Origin: Mucilaginibacter conchicola
GTDB taxonomy: Bacteria > Bacteroidota > Bacteroidia > Sphingobacteriales > Sphingobacteriaceae
Length of the DNA: 64,000 nucleotides
Reading direction: 5' to 3'
Assembly (NCBI RefSeq): GCF_003432115.1
Contig: NZ_QWDC01000002.1
Coordinates: forward strand, 1,144,878 to 1,208,877
Part shown: positions 26,151-34,456 of the stretch, in pieces
Position numbering within the stretch: the stretch's first letter is position 1
Layout of the letters: each line of letters starts with the position of its first letter
The notes under the pieces: model-generated
The model's database searches: none
What the model was told of the DNA's origin: nothing
Seen by the model: the letters and a program-made list of their open reading frames with translations, nothing else
Made by a program: the position numbers and the translations under genes

Positions 26151-27749
26151 ATGAAAACGATATTAAAGAAATATATACTGCCTGCGGCCCTGCTGCTTTC
26201 AGTAACCGGCTGTAAAAAGAGCTTTGACGAGCTTTCGCAAAATACCAACGTAGCTAACGTTGTACCGGCATCGTTGCTTTTTAACGGGATCCTTAACGAT
26301 GTTTCTGAATTGCCTGATGGCCAGAAAGAGATCATTGCACAATACTACCTGTACAATTACGATTACTACGGCAACAACCGTTATGACCTTGGTGCCGGTG
26401 ATAACTACTACACTACGCTTAAAAACGTTTTGGCTATGGAGAAACAGGCTACCGCAACCGGTGGTGCTGCCATTAACCCTTACGAGGCTCTGGGTAAATT
26501 TTTTAAGGCCTACCTTTTCAGCAAAATGAGCCTGGAGATGGGCGATATGCCGATGAACGAAGCCTTAAAAGGCCTTGATAAACTGGAACCGGCTTATGAT
26601 ACCCAAAAATCTATAATGCTGCAATCATTAGATTGGTTGGAGAGCGCCAACAGCGACCTTGGCCAGTTAATAGCTAAACCAAATGATTTTGGTACGGGTG
26701 AAGGTGCTATTTTAAAGAACGATATCTATTTCAATAACGATCTTAAAAAATGGCAGAAAACAGTTAACGCCCTTTACATCCGTTTGCTGATACAACTGAG
26801 CGCTAAAACCGGCGACGCAGATTTAAAAATAACCAGCCGTTTTGCAAGCATTATTGCCAACCCAACTAAATATCCGTTGATGGAAGGCCCTGCGGATAAC
26901 ATGCAGTATGTGTTTGTAACGCCTGCAAACTTTTACCCGATGAACCCGAACAACTTCGGCCAAAGCGGATCACGTAAAAACATGTCATCAACTTATGTTG
27001 GCTTGCTTACCTCTTTGAAAGACCCTCGTGTTTATGTTACTGCCGAGCCTTCGCGCGACCTGGTTGATAAACAACATAAAAGCGCTACCGATTTTGCATC
27101 ATTCGTAGGCGCCGATCCGGGTGAAGACCAGGGTGCCATGTACAACAATGCCGGTTTGCAAAAGTACTCGTTCATTAACCGTAAGCACTTCTACTCAACC
27201 TACACCGGCGAGCCAAGTATCCAGATAGGTTACCCTGAGCTGATGTTTAACATTGCCGAAGGTATTAACCGCGGTTGGGCAACAGGCAGTGCAGAGGCGT
27301 TTTACCAGAATGGTATCAAAGCGTCAATGGCATCTTATGGTATCCCGGAAACCGGTACTTTCATTGCTTACTTCTACCGCCCGGGTTCAACAGACGTGAA
27401 GGCTGAGGGCAACTATGATACATTCCCTATCACGGTAGCGTTTAATACCTACTATAACCAGGCAGGCGTTAAATACGAGGCCGGAGCAGCAGGTGTCACC
27501 AAAATACTGCAGCAAAAATACCTTGCGTTGTTCCGTCACTCGGGTTTAGAGTCGTACTTTACTTACCGCCGCACCGGTGTGCCAAACTTTACAACCGGCC
27601 CGGGTACTGGTAATAGCAGCCGTATAGCCAAACGCTTTACCTATTTTGATAGCGAGCGTACCGCAAACGTTGCTAACTACCAAAATGCCCTTAAAAGCCA
27701 ATACAATGGCAACGACGATATTAACGGCGTTATGTGGATCCTGAAATAA
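26151..27749 (+). CDS. SusD/RagB-like lipoprotein (SusD_2 type)
   Basis: A 532-residue surface lipoprotein, with a lipobox Cys in SVTGCKKS near residue 21. The fold is of the SusD/RagB-like nutrient-binding group that lacks the classic SusD start and instead shows SLLFNGILND, typical of the SusD_2 family. It forms the lid of the SusC channel encoded just upstream. SusD_2 proteins often occur in loci for non-starch or peptide-like ligands, which suits a phosphonate substrate but does not prove it. A strong hairpin follows the gene, separating it in part from the phosphatase-like gene. Confidence 0.92.
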   Translation: MKTILKKYILPAALLLSVTGCKKSFDELSQNTNVANVVPASLLFNGILNDVSELPDGQKEIIAQYYLYNYDYYGNNRYDLGAGDNYYTTLKNVLAMEKQATATGGAAINPYEALGKFFKAYLFSKMSLEMGDMPMNEALKGLDKLEPAYDTQKSIMLQSLDWLESANSDLGQLIAKPNDFGTGEGAILKNDIYFNNDLKKWQKTVNALYIRLLIQLSAKTGDADLKITSRFASIIANPTKYPLMEGPADNMQYVFVTPANFYPMNPNNFGQSGSRKNMSSTYVGLLTSLKDPRVYVTAEPSRDLVDKQHKSATDFASFVGADPGEDQGAMYNNAGLQKYSFINRKHFYSTYTGEPSIQIGYPELMFNIAEGINRGWATGSAEAFYQNGIKASMASYGIPETGTFIAYFYRPGSTDVKAEGNYDTFPITVAFNTYYNQAGVKYEAGAAGVTKILQQKYLALFRHSGLESYFTYRRTGVPNFTTGPGTGNSSRIAKRFTYFDSERTANVANYQNALKSQYNGNDDINGVMWILK

Positions 27750-27764
27750 TTTGATTTAATATGT

Positions 27765-27797
27765 AACGGCCGTTAGCAATAACGGCCGTTCTTTTTT
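27765..27797 (+). terminator. Terminator between susD-like and phosphatase-like genes
   Basis: AACGGCCGTTA and TAACGGCCGTT make an 11-bp stem with a GCAA loop, followed by CTTTTTTC. It ends or attenuates the SusC/SusD transcript 11 bases before the next start codon. Confidence 0.75.
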
Positions 27798-27807
27798 CTT
27801 ATCGCTT

Positions 27808-28899
27808 ATGAAAAAATCTCTTTTGATATTGTTATTGGTAACCCTATTTGCGGGAGCCTTTGCACAATCGCACAAAACCCAGAACGTTATTATTGTTACC
27901 CTTGATGGCATGCGTTGGCAGGATGTTTTCCGCGGAGCGGATTCTGCTTTGATCAACTCAAAATATACGGATGATAAAGATGAGGTGAAGAAGCAATTTT
28001 GGGCACAAACCTCTGCCGAACGCCGTAAACTGCTTTTCCCTTTTTTATGGTCGGTTGTAAGCACTCAGGGGCAGATCTATGGAAACCGCGACTTGGGCAG
28101 CAAAGATGAGGTAGCCAACCCTTATCGCTTTTCATATCCGGGTTATAACGAGATCTTCACTGGTTTCCCGGATGTGCGCATGAACACCAACGACCCAATC
28201 ACCAACCCGAATATGAACGTGCTGGAGTTTATCAACAAACAAAAAGGTTATGAGGGTAAAGTTATCGCATTCTCATCATGGGAACGTTTTCCGCAGATCC
28301 TGAATGTTAGTCGCTCCGGTTTGCCTGTGTATTCGGGCTATGCCGATCTGAAAAATACGGATGCTAATGACCGTTTGAAATATTTGAACGAGCTGCAAAA
28401 AGATGTGCCGCGTTACCTGGGCGACTCTACCCGTTCAGATTTCATTACTTACGAGTTTACCAAGGAGTACATGAAGCAGTACAAACCACGTGTATTATAC
28501 ATGGCTTTTGACGAGACCGATGACATGGCGCACGAAGGCAAATACAAACCCTACCTTGAGCGTGCCCGCCAGGAAGATGGCTACATTAAAACCCTTTGGG
28601 AAATGGTACAGGCTGATCCGTTATACAAAGACAAAACTACTTTGCTAATAACCTGCGACCATGGCCGCGGCGAAACACCTATTGATACCTGGCGCAGCCA
28701 CGGTGCTGATATTAAAGGCGCCGAGCAAACCTGGTTTGCCGTTATTGGCCCCGATACTAAAGGCCTTGGCGAAATAAAAACATCAACCACAACCTACCAC
28801 AAACAACTGGCGCAAACTATTGCCCAATTGCTTGGCTTCGATTTTAAAAAGAATGCCGGCCACGAGGTAGGGGATGCTATCGGTACTGTTTTAAAATAA
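27808..28899 (+). CDS. Alkaline-phosphatase-superfamily hydrolase (phosphodiesterase type)
   Basis: A 363-residue secreted enzyme (signal peptide to about residue 20). The metal-site pattern of the alkaline phosphatase superfamily is visible: Asp33 in VTLDGMRW, the Asp-His pair in ITCDHGRGETP and His in WRSHGAD; FSYPGYNE near 108-114 probably holds the nucleophile. The superfamily contains phosphodiesterases, sulfatases, phosphomutases and phosphonoacetate hydrolase. Next to a phosphonate-type SusC/SusD pair it may release a phosphonate or phosphate head group in the periplasm before import. It is separated from susD by a terminator-like stem. The exact substrate cannot be read from the sequence. 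Confidence 0.85.
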   Translation: MKKSLLILLLVTLFAGAFAQSHKTQNVIIVTLDGMRWQDVFRGADSALINSKYTDDKDEVKKQFWAQTSAERRKLLFPFLWSVVSTQGQIYGNRDLGSKDEVANPYRFSYPGYNEIFTGFPDVRMNTNDPITNPNMNVLEFINKQKGYEGKVIAFSSWERFPQILNVSRSGLPVYSGYADLKNTDANDRLKYLNELQKDVPRYLGDSTRSDFITYEFTKEYMKQYKPRVLYMAFDETDDMAHEGKYKPYLERARQEDGYIKTLWEMVQADPLYKDKTTLLITCDHGRGETPIDTWRSHGADIKGAEQTWFAVIGPDTKGLGEIKTSTTTYHKQLAQTIAQLLGFDFKKNAGHEVGDAIGTVLK

Positions 28900-28928
28900 C
28901 TACCCGGGTTAGCAATTAATAATTTTAT

Positions 28929-28963
28929 AAAGCCTGCAAGTAATTAACTTGCAGGCTTTGTTA
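28929..28963 (+). terminator. Terminator after the phosphatase-like gene
   Basis: AAAGCCTGCAAGT and ACTTGCAGGCTTT form a 13-bp stem, then TTGTTATTT. The core matches the terminators at 24 and 55338. Confidence 0.8.
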
Positions 28964-28996
28964 TTTATGCTTCGGCAGTAAGGCAAGTATCTATAT

Positions 28997-30019
28997 ATGA
29001 AAAGGCAAAAGATCTTATTAAGCTTATTTGCGGTTTGCATATTAACAGGGGCAACGGCAATGCGCTACCCTTTGGCTGAGGTAAAACGTTTTGAGATAAA
29101 TGGCTACGCGCAGGGCACTACATATAAAGTAACTTATTACGCTGCCGATAGCATTGTGACTCAGCAGCAAACAGATAGCTTGCTGGCCGCTGTAGATAGG
29201 TCGGTGTCGTTGTATTCGCCAACCTCGCTCATCACAAAATTTAATCATTCGGCTAAAGGCATCATCATAGATAAAACATTTATGGTGCTCATTAAAAAAG
29301 CGCAGGAGATAAACCGTGCTACCGGCGGACTGGTTGATATCACTGTAAAACCATTGGTTGCAGCATGGGGTTTTGGCGCAAAAAAGGTAACAGAGTTTCC
29401 TGATTCTGCTAAAGTGCGCGAGATACTAAAACATGTTGGTCCGGATAAGATCTGGCTCAGCGGGAATTTTCTGCACAAGAAAGACCCACAGGTGCAGATA
29501 GACCTCAATGGCATTGCCCAGGGCTATACCGCTGATCTGCTGGCTGAACTTTTAGAGAAACACGGCATTAAAAACTACGTGACTGAGATAGGCGGCGAGC
29601 TGCGCATTAGAGGCCACAAACCCGATGGCGAACCTTTTAAAATAGGCATTGAGGCTATCGATGATAACGATATCAACCCATCGCCGCTGTTGAAGATCAT
29701 TGCGCCGGGCGATAGGGCAGTAACTACATCGGGCAATTACCGCAAACACCTGCAGGCAAACGGGAGGCAGATATCGCACATCATCGATCCTAAAACGGGT
29801 TACCCTACACAAAAGGATATTATCAGCGTTACCGTGGTGGCTAAAGATGGTATTACTGCTGATGGTTTTGATAACGGATTTGTTACCATGGGATTGCGCC
29901 AAACGCTTGATTTTCTTTCTAAAAACGGTAATTTGGCCGCCTACATCATCTATAAAAAAGCTAATGGTGCCGTTGCTGATACGGCTACTGCCAACTTTAA
30001 AACGCTTGAAGTAAAGTAA
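28997..30019 (+). CDS. apbE: FAD:protein FMN transferase ApbE
   Basis: A 340-residue ApbE that attaches FMN to a Thr or Ser of partner proteins outside the cytoplasmic membrane. An N-terminal hydrophobic export signal (about 5-22) is followed by typical ApbE motifs: DLNGIAQGYTAD, EIGGELRIRG, VTTSGNYRK, HIIDPKTGYP and the metal-binding ADGFDNGFVTMG. Its stop and the next start overlap as TAATG, coupling it to the Gfo/Idh/MocA gene. The flavinylated target is not evident in the window. Confidence 0.94.
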   Translation: MKRQKILLSLFAVCILTGATAMRYPLAEVKRFEINGYAQGTTYKVTYYAADSIVTQQQTDSLLAAVDRSVSLYSPTSLITKFNHSAKGIIIDKTFMVLIKKAQEINRATGGLVDITVKPLVAAWGFGAKKVTEFPDSAKVREILKHVGPDKIWLSGNFLHKKDPQVQIDLNGIAQGYTADLLAELLEKHGIKNYVTEIGGELRIRGHKPDGEPFKIGIEAIDDNDINPSPLLKIIAPGDRAVTTSGNYRKHLQANGRQISHIIDPKTGYPTQKDIISVTVVAKDGITADGFDNGFVTMGLRQTLDFLSKNGNLAAYIIYKKANGAVADTATANFKTLEVK

Positions 30020-31224
30020 TGGAGAGAAGGACATTTGTTAAAAGCGCGGGCCTGCTTGCCGGTGCATCATTTTTAAATACTACTAATGTTTTTGCCGAAG
30101 ACGATGCCGCCGGTATCATCAGAATAGGCGTAATCGGTTGCGGCGATCGTGGCAAGGGTATTATACAGGTGCTGAATCAATTGCCTGGCAAGTTCAAGGT
30201 AATTGCCGTTTGCGATGTGCTCGATTTTAGGTTAGACGAAACCAAAAAGGAAAGCAAAGACGCAAACTTCACCACCTACAAAGACCACCGCCGTTTGTTA
30301 GATAACAAAGATGTAGATGCCGTAGTGGTTGCCGTTCCGCTGAATATGCATTACGCCATTGCGGTTGATACGCTTAACGCCAACAAGCACCTGTACCTGG
30401 AGAAAACCATGACCTACGATATTCCGCAGGCATTGGAACTGGTTAAGCTTGTTAAGAGCAAACCAAAGCAGGTGGTACAGGTTGGTCACCAATACCGTTA
30501 CTCGCCGCTTTACTACAGGGTAAAGGAGATGATAAACAAAGGCTATTTGGGCGATATTAACCAGATAGACTGCCGCTGGGACCGCAACGGCAACTGGCGC
30601 AGGCCGGTGCCATCGCCCGCGCTGGAAAGGCAGATCAACTGGCGCATGTACAAGCAATACTCGGGCGGTTTAATGGCCGAATTGTTATCGCACCAGATAG
30701 ATTTTATCAACTGGGCTTTTGATACCCACCCGCAGCAGATCTTTGCCACCGGTGGTATTGATACCTTTAAAGATGGCCGCGAAACTTTCGATAACGTACA
30801 GGTCATGTTCCGTTACGAGGGGCAGCACAGCATGGTGGGCAACTTTGGTGCAACTTGCGGTAACGCGCATGATGGTTACCTGTTCAAGATAAAAGGGACA
30901 CTCGGTACTATCTCATTACTGACAGATGAAGGCAAGTTCTTCCCCGAAAAGAAACTCCTGAGTGATAAAACACTGGTAGATGGCGTTACCGGCGCTACCC
31001 GCATTGTGTGGAATAAAGAAGGCGGCAGCCCAATATTGCCCGAGAAAACTAAGGATGGTACCTGGTATGCCTTTAACGAGTTTTACAAAAGCGTGCAAAA
31101 CAAAACCCTTCCAGATAGTAATGTGTTCACCGGGGCGCGTACCGCAATATGTGTACACTCGGCAAACGCGGCGCTGTATGGCAAAATGCCGGTTACCTGG
31201 AAGCCGGAATACGATAAGCTGTAA
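30019..31224 (+). CDS. Gfo/Idh/MocA-family oxidoreductase with Tat signal
   Basis: A 401-residue exported NAD(P)-dependent oxidoreductase. A twin-arginine signal (MERRTFVKSAG) precedes the nucleotide fold (VIGCGDRG near residues 40-47) and the family's catalytic Lys in LYLEKTM; HQYRYSPLYY and the later sheet domain are typical of the sugar-oxidoreductase branch. Such exported members act on glycosides or sugar derivatives, some as NAD-dependent glycosidases. The start overlaps the apbE stop by one base. It ends 4 bp from the convergent regulator gene. The substrate is unknown. Confidence 0.9.
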   Translation: MERRTFVKSAGLLAGASFLNTTNVFAEDDAAGIIRIGVIGCGDRGKGIIQVLNQLPGKFKVIAVCDVLDFRLDETKKESKDANFTTYKDHRRLLDNKDVDAVVVAVPLNMHYAIAVDTLNANKHLYLEKTMTYDIPQALELVKLVKSKPKQVVQVGHQYRYSPLYYRVKEMINKGYLGDINQIDCRWDRNGNWRRPVPSPALERQINWRMYKQYSGGLMAELLSHQIDFINWAFDTHPQQIFATGGIDTFKDGRETFDNVQVMFRYEGQHSMVGNFGATCGNAHDGYLFKIKGTLGTISLLTDEGKFFPEKKLLSDKTLVDGVTGATRIVWNKEGGSPILPEKTKDGTWYAFNEFYKSVQNKTLPDSNVFTGARTAICVHSANAALYGKMPVTWKPEYDKL

Positions 31225-31228
31225 CAGA

Positions 31229-34156
31229 TTATTTCATCAGCTCGCGCTGGATCTCGAACAAGAACTCGAACAGGTTGGCCTCTGTTGGGATCTGCAGTTT
31301 TTTGCGCAGTCGGTACCGGCTTATCTCCACACCCCGCACGGATATGGCCATCAGTTGGGCGATCTCCTTGCTGGATAGGTTCATGATGAGGTAGGCGCAA
31401 AGCTTTAACTCCTGCTGGTTAATGGTGGGGTAGCGGCTTTTTAACAGCGACAGGAATCCTGCATGCACTTTATCGAAATGGATAGAGAATTGTTCCCACT
31501 GCTCGCTCAGTTTATCCTCATCATTAAGCATCCGCTGGATCTTCTTGATCTCCGATACCTCTACCGCATTGCCTGTTTTTTGAAGGCGGGTAAGTTCTTC
31601 CCTCACCTTGGTAAGGAACTCTTTTTGCTGCACCAGGTTTAGCGCCGATGATGCCAGCTCAGATGTTTTATACTCTATTTCTGATTGCAGTTTTTCGTTC
31701 TTCAGGTTGGCCAGTTCTTTTTCAGACCGCTCCATTTCCAGCTGATGCTGGTAGGCTAATTGCTGCTGCTCTTCCTCGTTTTTCTGCTGCTGCAGGCGCA
31801 GTTCTTTTTCCTGTTTGGCTACCAGTCGCTGTTCTTGTTTCTGGTAAATGGTATATAGCAAAGCCACTATGCCCGCCATGTAAATCAAATAAGCCCAGAT
31901 AGATTGGTACCACGGCGGTGATATGCTGAAAGTATAACCGGTAACCGCCGATTGGTTATTCTGATGGCTGCGCGCTTGCACTTTAAAGGTGTACCGGCCA
32001 GCCGGTAAGTTAGTATAATCCTTCTCCGATTTCTTTGACCACTCAGACCATCCCTTGTCAAAGCCATCAAGCAAATAGCGGTATTCCACGTTTGATTGCT
32101 CCTCAAATGCCGGCGATGAGTAATCAAAGTGCAGGGAGTTAAGGGCATATTTCAGGTTGAGGATATCTGCGTCTGATCGCTTTTCATTTGTATAACCACC
32201 AAAAAGGACACTATCACCGCTCGCTCCCGAGCGTACGCTGCGGATGTATACTTTCAACGGGCGGATGTTTTGCTTGTACCTGGCGTAGTTGATATGGTAA
32301 AAGCCATTCTCGCTGCCCACAAAAATATTTTCGGCATTAACAGGATACACATTCTCAAAACCACTTAACACGCGGTTGTTCAGTTCGGGGAAATTGATGA
32401 TGACAGGTTTGGCCGAGTAATCAACCACGCCAAGGTTTTTGCCTTCAACAAACCAGATATTGCCGCTGCCATCCTCTTTTAAATAACGGATACTGCGCGT
32501 GCCAAATATCGGCTGATAAATGGGCGATGGTTTAAACTTATCCGTAGCGGCATCGTACTCATAAATACCCTTCTCGGTAGCGGCCACTACTTTGTCCTTC
32601 AGCTTAAAAATGAAATTGTTGTTAGTTGATGGCAGTCCTTGTGCGTTGGTGTAGTTTTTTACCTGGTTGCTTTCAGGATCAAGGCGGTAAATGCCGCGGT
32701 AGGGGTGCGATGTCCAGATAATGTTATGCTCATCAACCTGTAAAAACCTCGCCGACTCGTAATACTTGCCTAAATTGCCTTTATCTAACAACGTGGCTCC
32801 GTTATTTTCAAACAAGCGTACGCCGTAATAATTACCGGCAGCTATCAAAGGCTTGCCAGCTTTGTTTATCAGCGATTGGAAGATCCAGAAGCCGGTGGCG
32901 TTATAAATAGGGGAGATGTATCCATCCTGTACCTCAAAAATACCATCATCTTTTCCGGCTAATAAATGGCCGCCCACAGCAGATACATTCCAGGTTTGGC
33001 CTTCGGCTGTAATTTTAAAATCGTTTTTAACATAGCTCAGGTCGCCCATGTCGGTTACGGGCACCTGGTAAATGCCGTTGGATAGGGCAAAATACAATCT
33101 GTTGTGATAAAAAGCTGTAGCATAGCCACCACCTTCCCTAAAAATGGCCGGGCCGATGTGTTTAATAGGGTTGTTGTAGGCGATAAAATCGATCCCATTA
33201 TCCAACCCAAGCCAAACGTTGTGGCCGGCATCGGCAAACATGGTGCGTACAAATGGGTTTTGCAGACCTTCTTTTTTGGAGAGATTCTCTATCACAGCGC
33301 CGGTGCGGTCAACTTGATAGATCCCGTTAAGGAAAGTGCTCAGCAGATACGTGCCATCATCCAGCGCAATAGCTGCCGAAAAATGCTGATGGTTATCGAT
33401 CCCAAAACCTTGCAGGTTAAAATTGCGCAAGATTTTATCGCTCAGTATAAAAACCCCGCTTTTTGAGGTGGTAACCAAGCTGAACGATGTGCTGTATTTA
33501 GATATCGAGGTGATATAAAAACCTTCGGGCAGGTCTTTCTTTTCGATGAACGTTTGCCAGCTGCCGTTTACATATTCCAGCAGGCCTTTCTGCTCGTCGT
33601 GTGCCAAAAGCCTGTTTTGATAAGCGCCAAGAAACAACCACGAATGGCTATGGTAAGCCGTGATCTTTCCCTTGCTGTATTTAAATATCTTATCGTTTGA
33701 GCGGAAGTAGATATCGTCGCCAAAGGCAACAATATCCCAAAGGTCAGAGAAGATCTGGTCAGCCTTAGGGATAAGATCTTTCAGAGAAGTGAAAACCAGC
33801 GACCCGTTTTTGCCCGGTGCAAAGTAGCCTATCTCATCCTGCCCGCCTACGTACAAACGCTTGTCTTTACCAAACTCCATTGAGCGTACAATGGTGCGGT
33901 TAGGTAAGGGGAAAAGCTCCCAGTTGGCCCCGTCAAAAACCAGCACGCCCTCATTGTTGGCAAAATACATACGGCCCTGCGCATCCTGGCGTATTTTCCA
34001 GTTTTGTGTACCCGCACTGTAGGTTCGTTTCTCGTAATTAATGGTTTTTCGTTGCGCAATATAGGCCTGTGCCGATGCCTTTTGTTGTGCTGAAACAAAA
34101 AGCAAAAGCGGCAAAAAGGTCAAATACAGCAATTTATACCGTGCAGCGAACATCAT
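31229..34156 (-). CDS. Membrane-bound propeller sensor with LuxR-type HTH
   Basis: A 975-residue one-component regulator. Signal peptide (to about 29), beta-propeller repeats (about 40-620, with Reg_prop-like blades such as NVWLGLDNGID), a Y_Y_Y sandwich (about 680-740; YTNLPAGRYTFKVQAR), one membrane helix (about 750-772), a long Gln/Glu-rich coiled coil (about 775-880) and a C-terminal LuxR-like HTH (about 910-975; SSKEIAQLMAISVRGVEISR). No histidine kinase or receiver domain is present, unlike a classic hybrid two-component system. It is divergent from the SusC gene at 34457 and very likely controls that locus by sensing a glycan fragment in the periplasm. Confidence 0.92.
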   Translation of the reverse strand: MMFAARYKLLYLTFLPLLLFVSAQQKASAQAYIAQRKTINYEKRTYSAGTQNWKIRQDAQGRMYFANNEGVLVFDGANWELFPLPNRTIVRSMEFGKDKRLYVGGQDEIGYFAPGKNGSLVFTSLKDLIPKADQIFSDLWDIVAFGDDIYFRSNDKIFKYSKGKITAYHSHSWLFLGAYQNRLLAHDEQKGLLEYVNGSWQTFIEKKDLPEGFYITSISKYSTSFSLVTTSKSGVFILSDKILRNFNLQGFGIDNHQHFSAAIALDDGTYLLSTFLNGIYQVDRTGAVIENLSKKEGLQNPFVRTMFADAGHNVWLGLDNGIDFIAYNNPIKHIGPAIFREGGGYATAFYHNRLYFALSNGIYQVPVTDMGDLSYVKNDFKITAEGQTWNVSAVGGHLLAGKDDGIFEVQDGYISPIYNATGFWIFQSLINKAGKPLIAAGNYYGVRLFENNGATLLDKGNLGKYYESARFLQVDEHNIIWTSHPYRGIYRLDPESNQVKNYTNAQGLPSTNNNFIFKLKDKVVAATEKGIYEYDAATDKFKPSPIYQPIFGTRSIRYLKEDGSGNIWFVEGKNLGVVDYSAKPVIINFPELNNRVLSGFENVYPVNAENIFVGSENGFYHINYARYKQNIRPLKVYIRSVRSGASGDSVLFGGYTNEKRSDADILNLKYALNSLHFDYSSPAFEEQSNVEYRYLLDGFDKGWSEWSKKSEKDYTNLPAGRYTFKVQARSHQNNQSAVTGYTFSISPPWYQSIWAYLIYMAGIVALLYTIYQKQEQRLVAKQEKELRLQQQKNEEEQQQLAYQHQLEMERSEKELANLKNEKLQSEIEYKTSELASSALNLVQQKEFLTKVREELTRLQKTGNAVEVSEIKKIQRMLNDEDKLSEQWEQFSIHFDKVHAGFLSLLKSRYPTINQQELKLCAYLIMNLSSKEIAQLMAISVRGVEISRYRLRKKLQIPTEANLFEFLFEIQRELMK

Positions 34157-34456
34157 TAACCGGGGGCTTATATTGGTGATGCTAATATCGCTTTTTTTAT
34201 AGTTTTTTTATGCTTGTTGTAGTAGTGATGTAGTGCCAAATTTGCTTATCAACACCTCAGGAGCCTACTTTTGAGCTCATAAACCGGCGCTCCTTGCGCT
34301 TTTTATAAACCAATAATAAACGTATTAACCAATTTAAATTACCTAATGTATTAGTGTGCATTTTTGCACCCCTTATTTTTTTACATGATTAAACTTTTAC
34401 AACCAATTATGGGTTCCGCACCCCTTCAATCAATTTTAAACTAATTAGTAAACCTT
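34157..34456. other. Divergent control region and long leader of the GH16 locus
   Basis: A 300-bp gap with a good plus-strand promoter (34241-34273) and a leader of about 175 bases. The leader has short GC hairpins followed by T-rich runs (GCGC/GCGC at 34287-34299 then TTTTT; GTGC/GCAC near 34353-34367 then a T run), which could act in attenuation. No ORF or known RNA family is visible. Confidence 0.4.
34241..34273 (+). promoter_or_regulatory. Promoter of the GH16-locus SusC gene
   Basis: TTTG (34241-34244) and TACTTTTG (34266-34273) are separated by 21 bp, matching the Bacteroidota housekeeping promoter TTTG-N19-21-TAnnTTTG. Confidence 0.55.

Noticed and set aside
31229..34156. Classic hybrid two-component system
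   Set aside because: There is no histidine kinase, ATPase or receiver domain between the membrane helix and the HTH; only a coiled coil is present.
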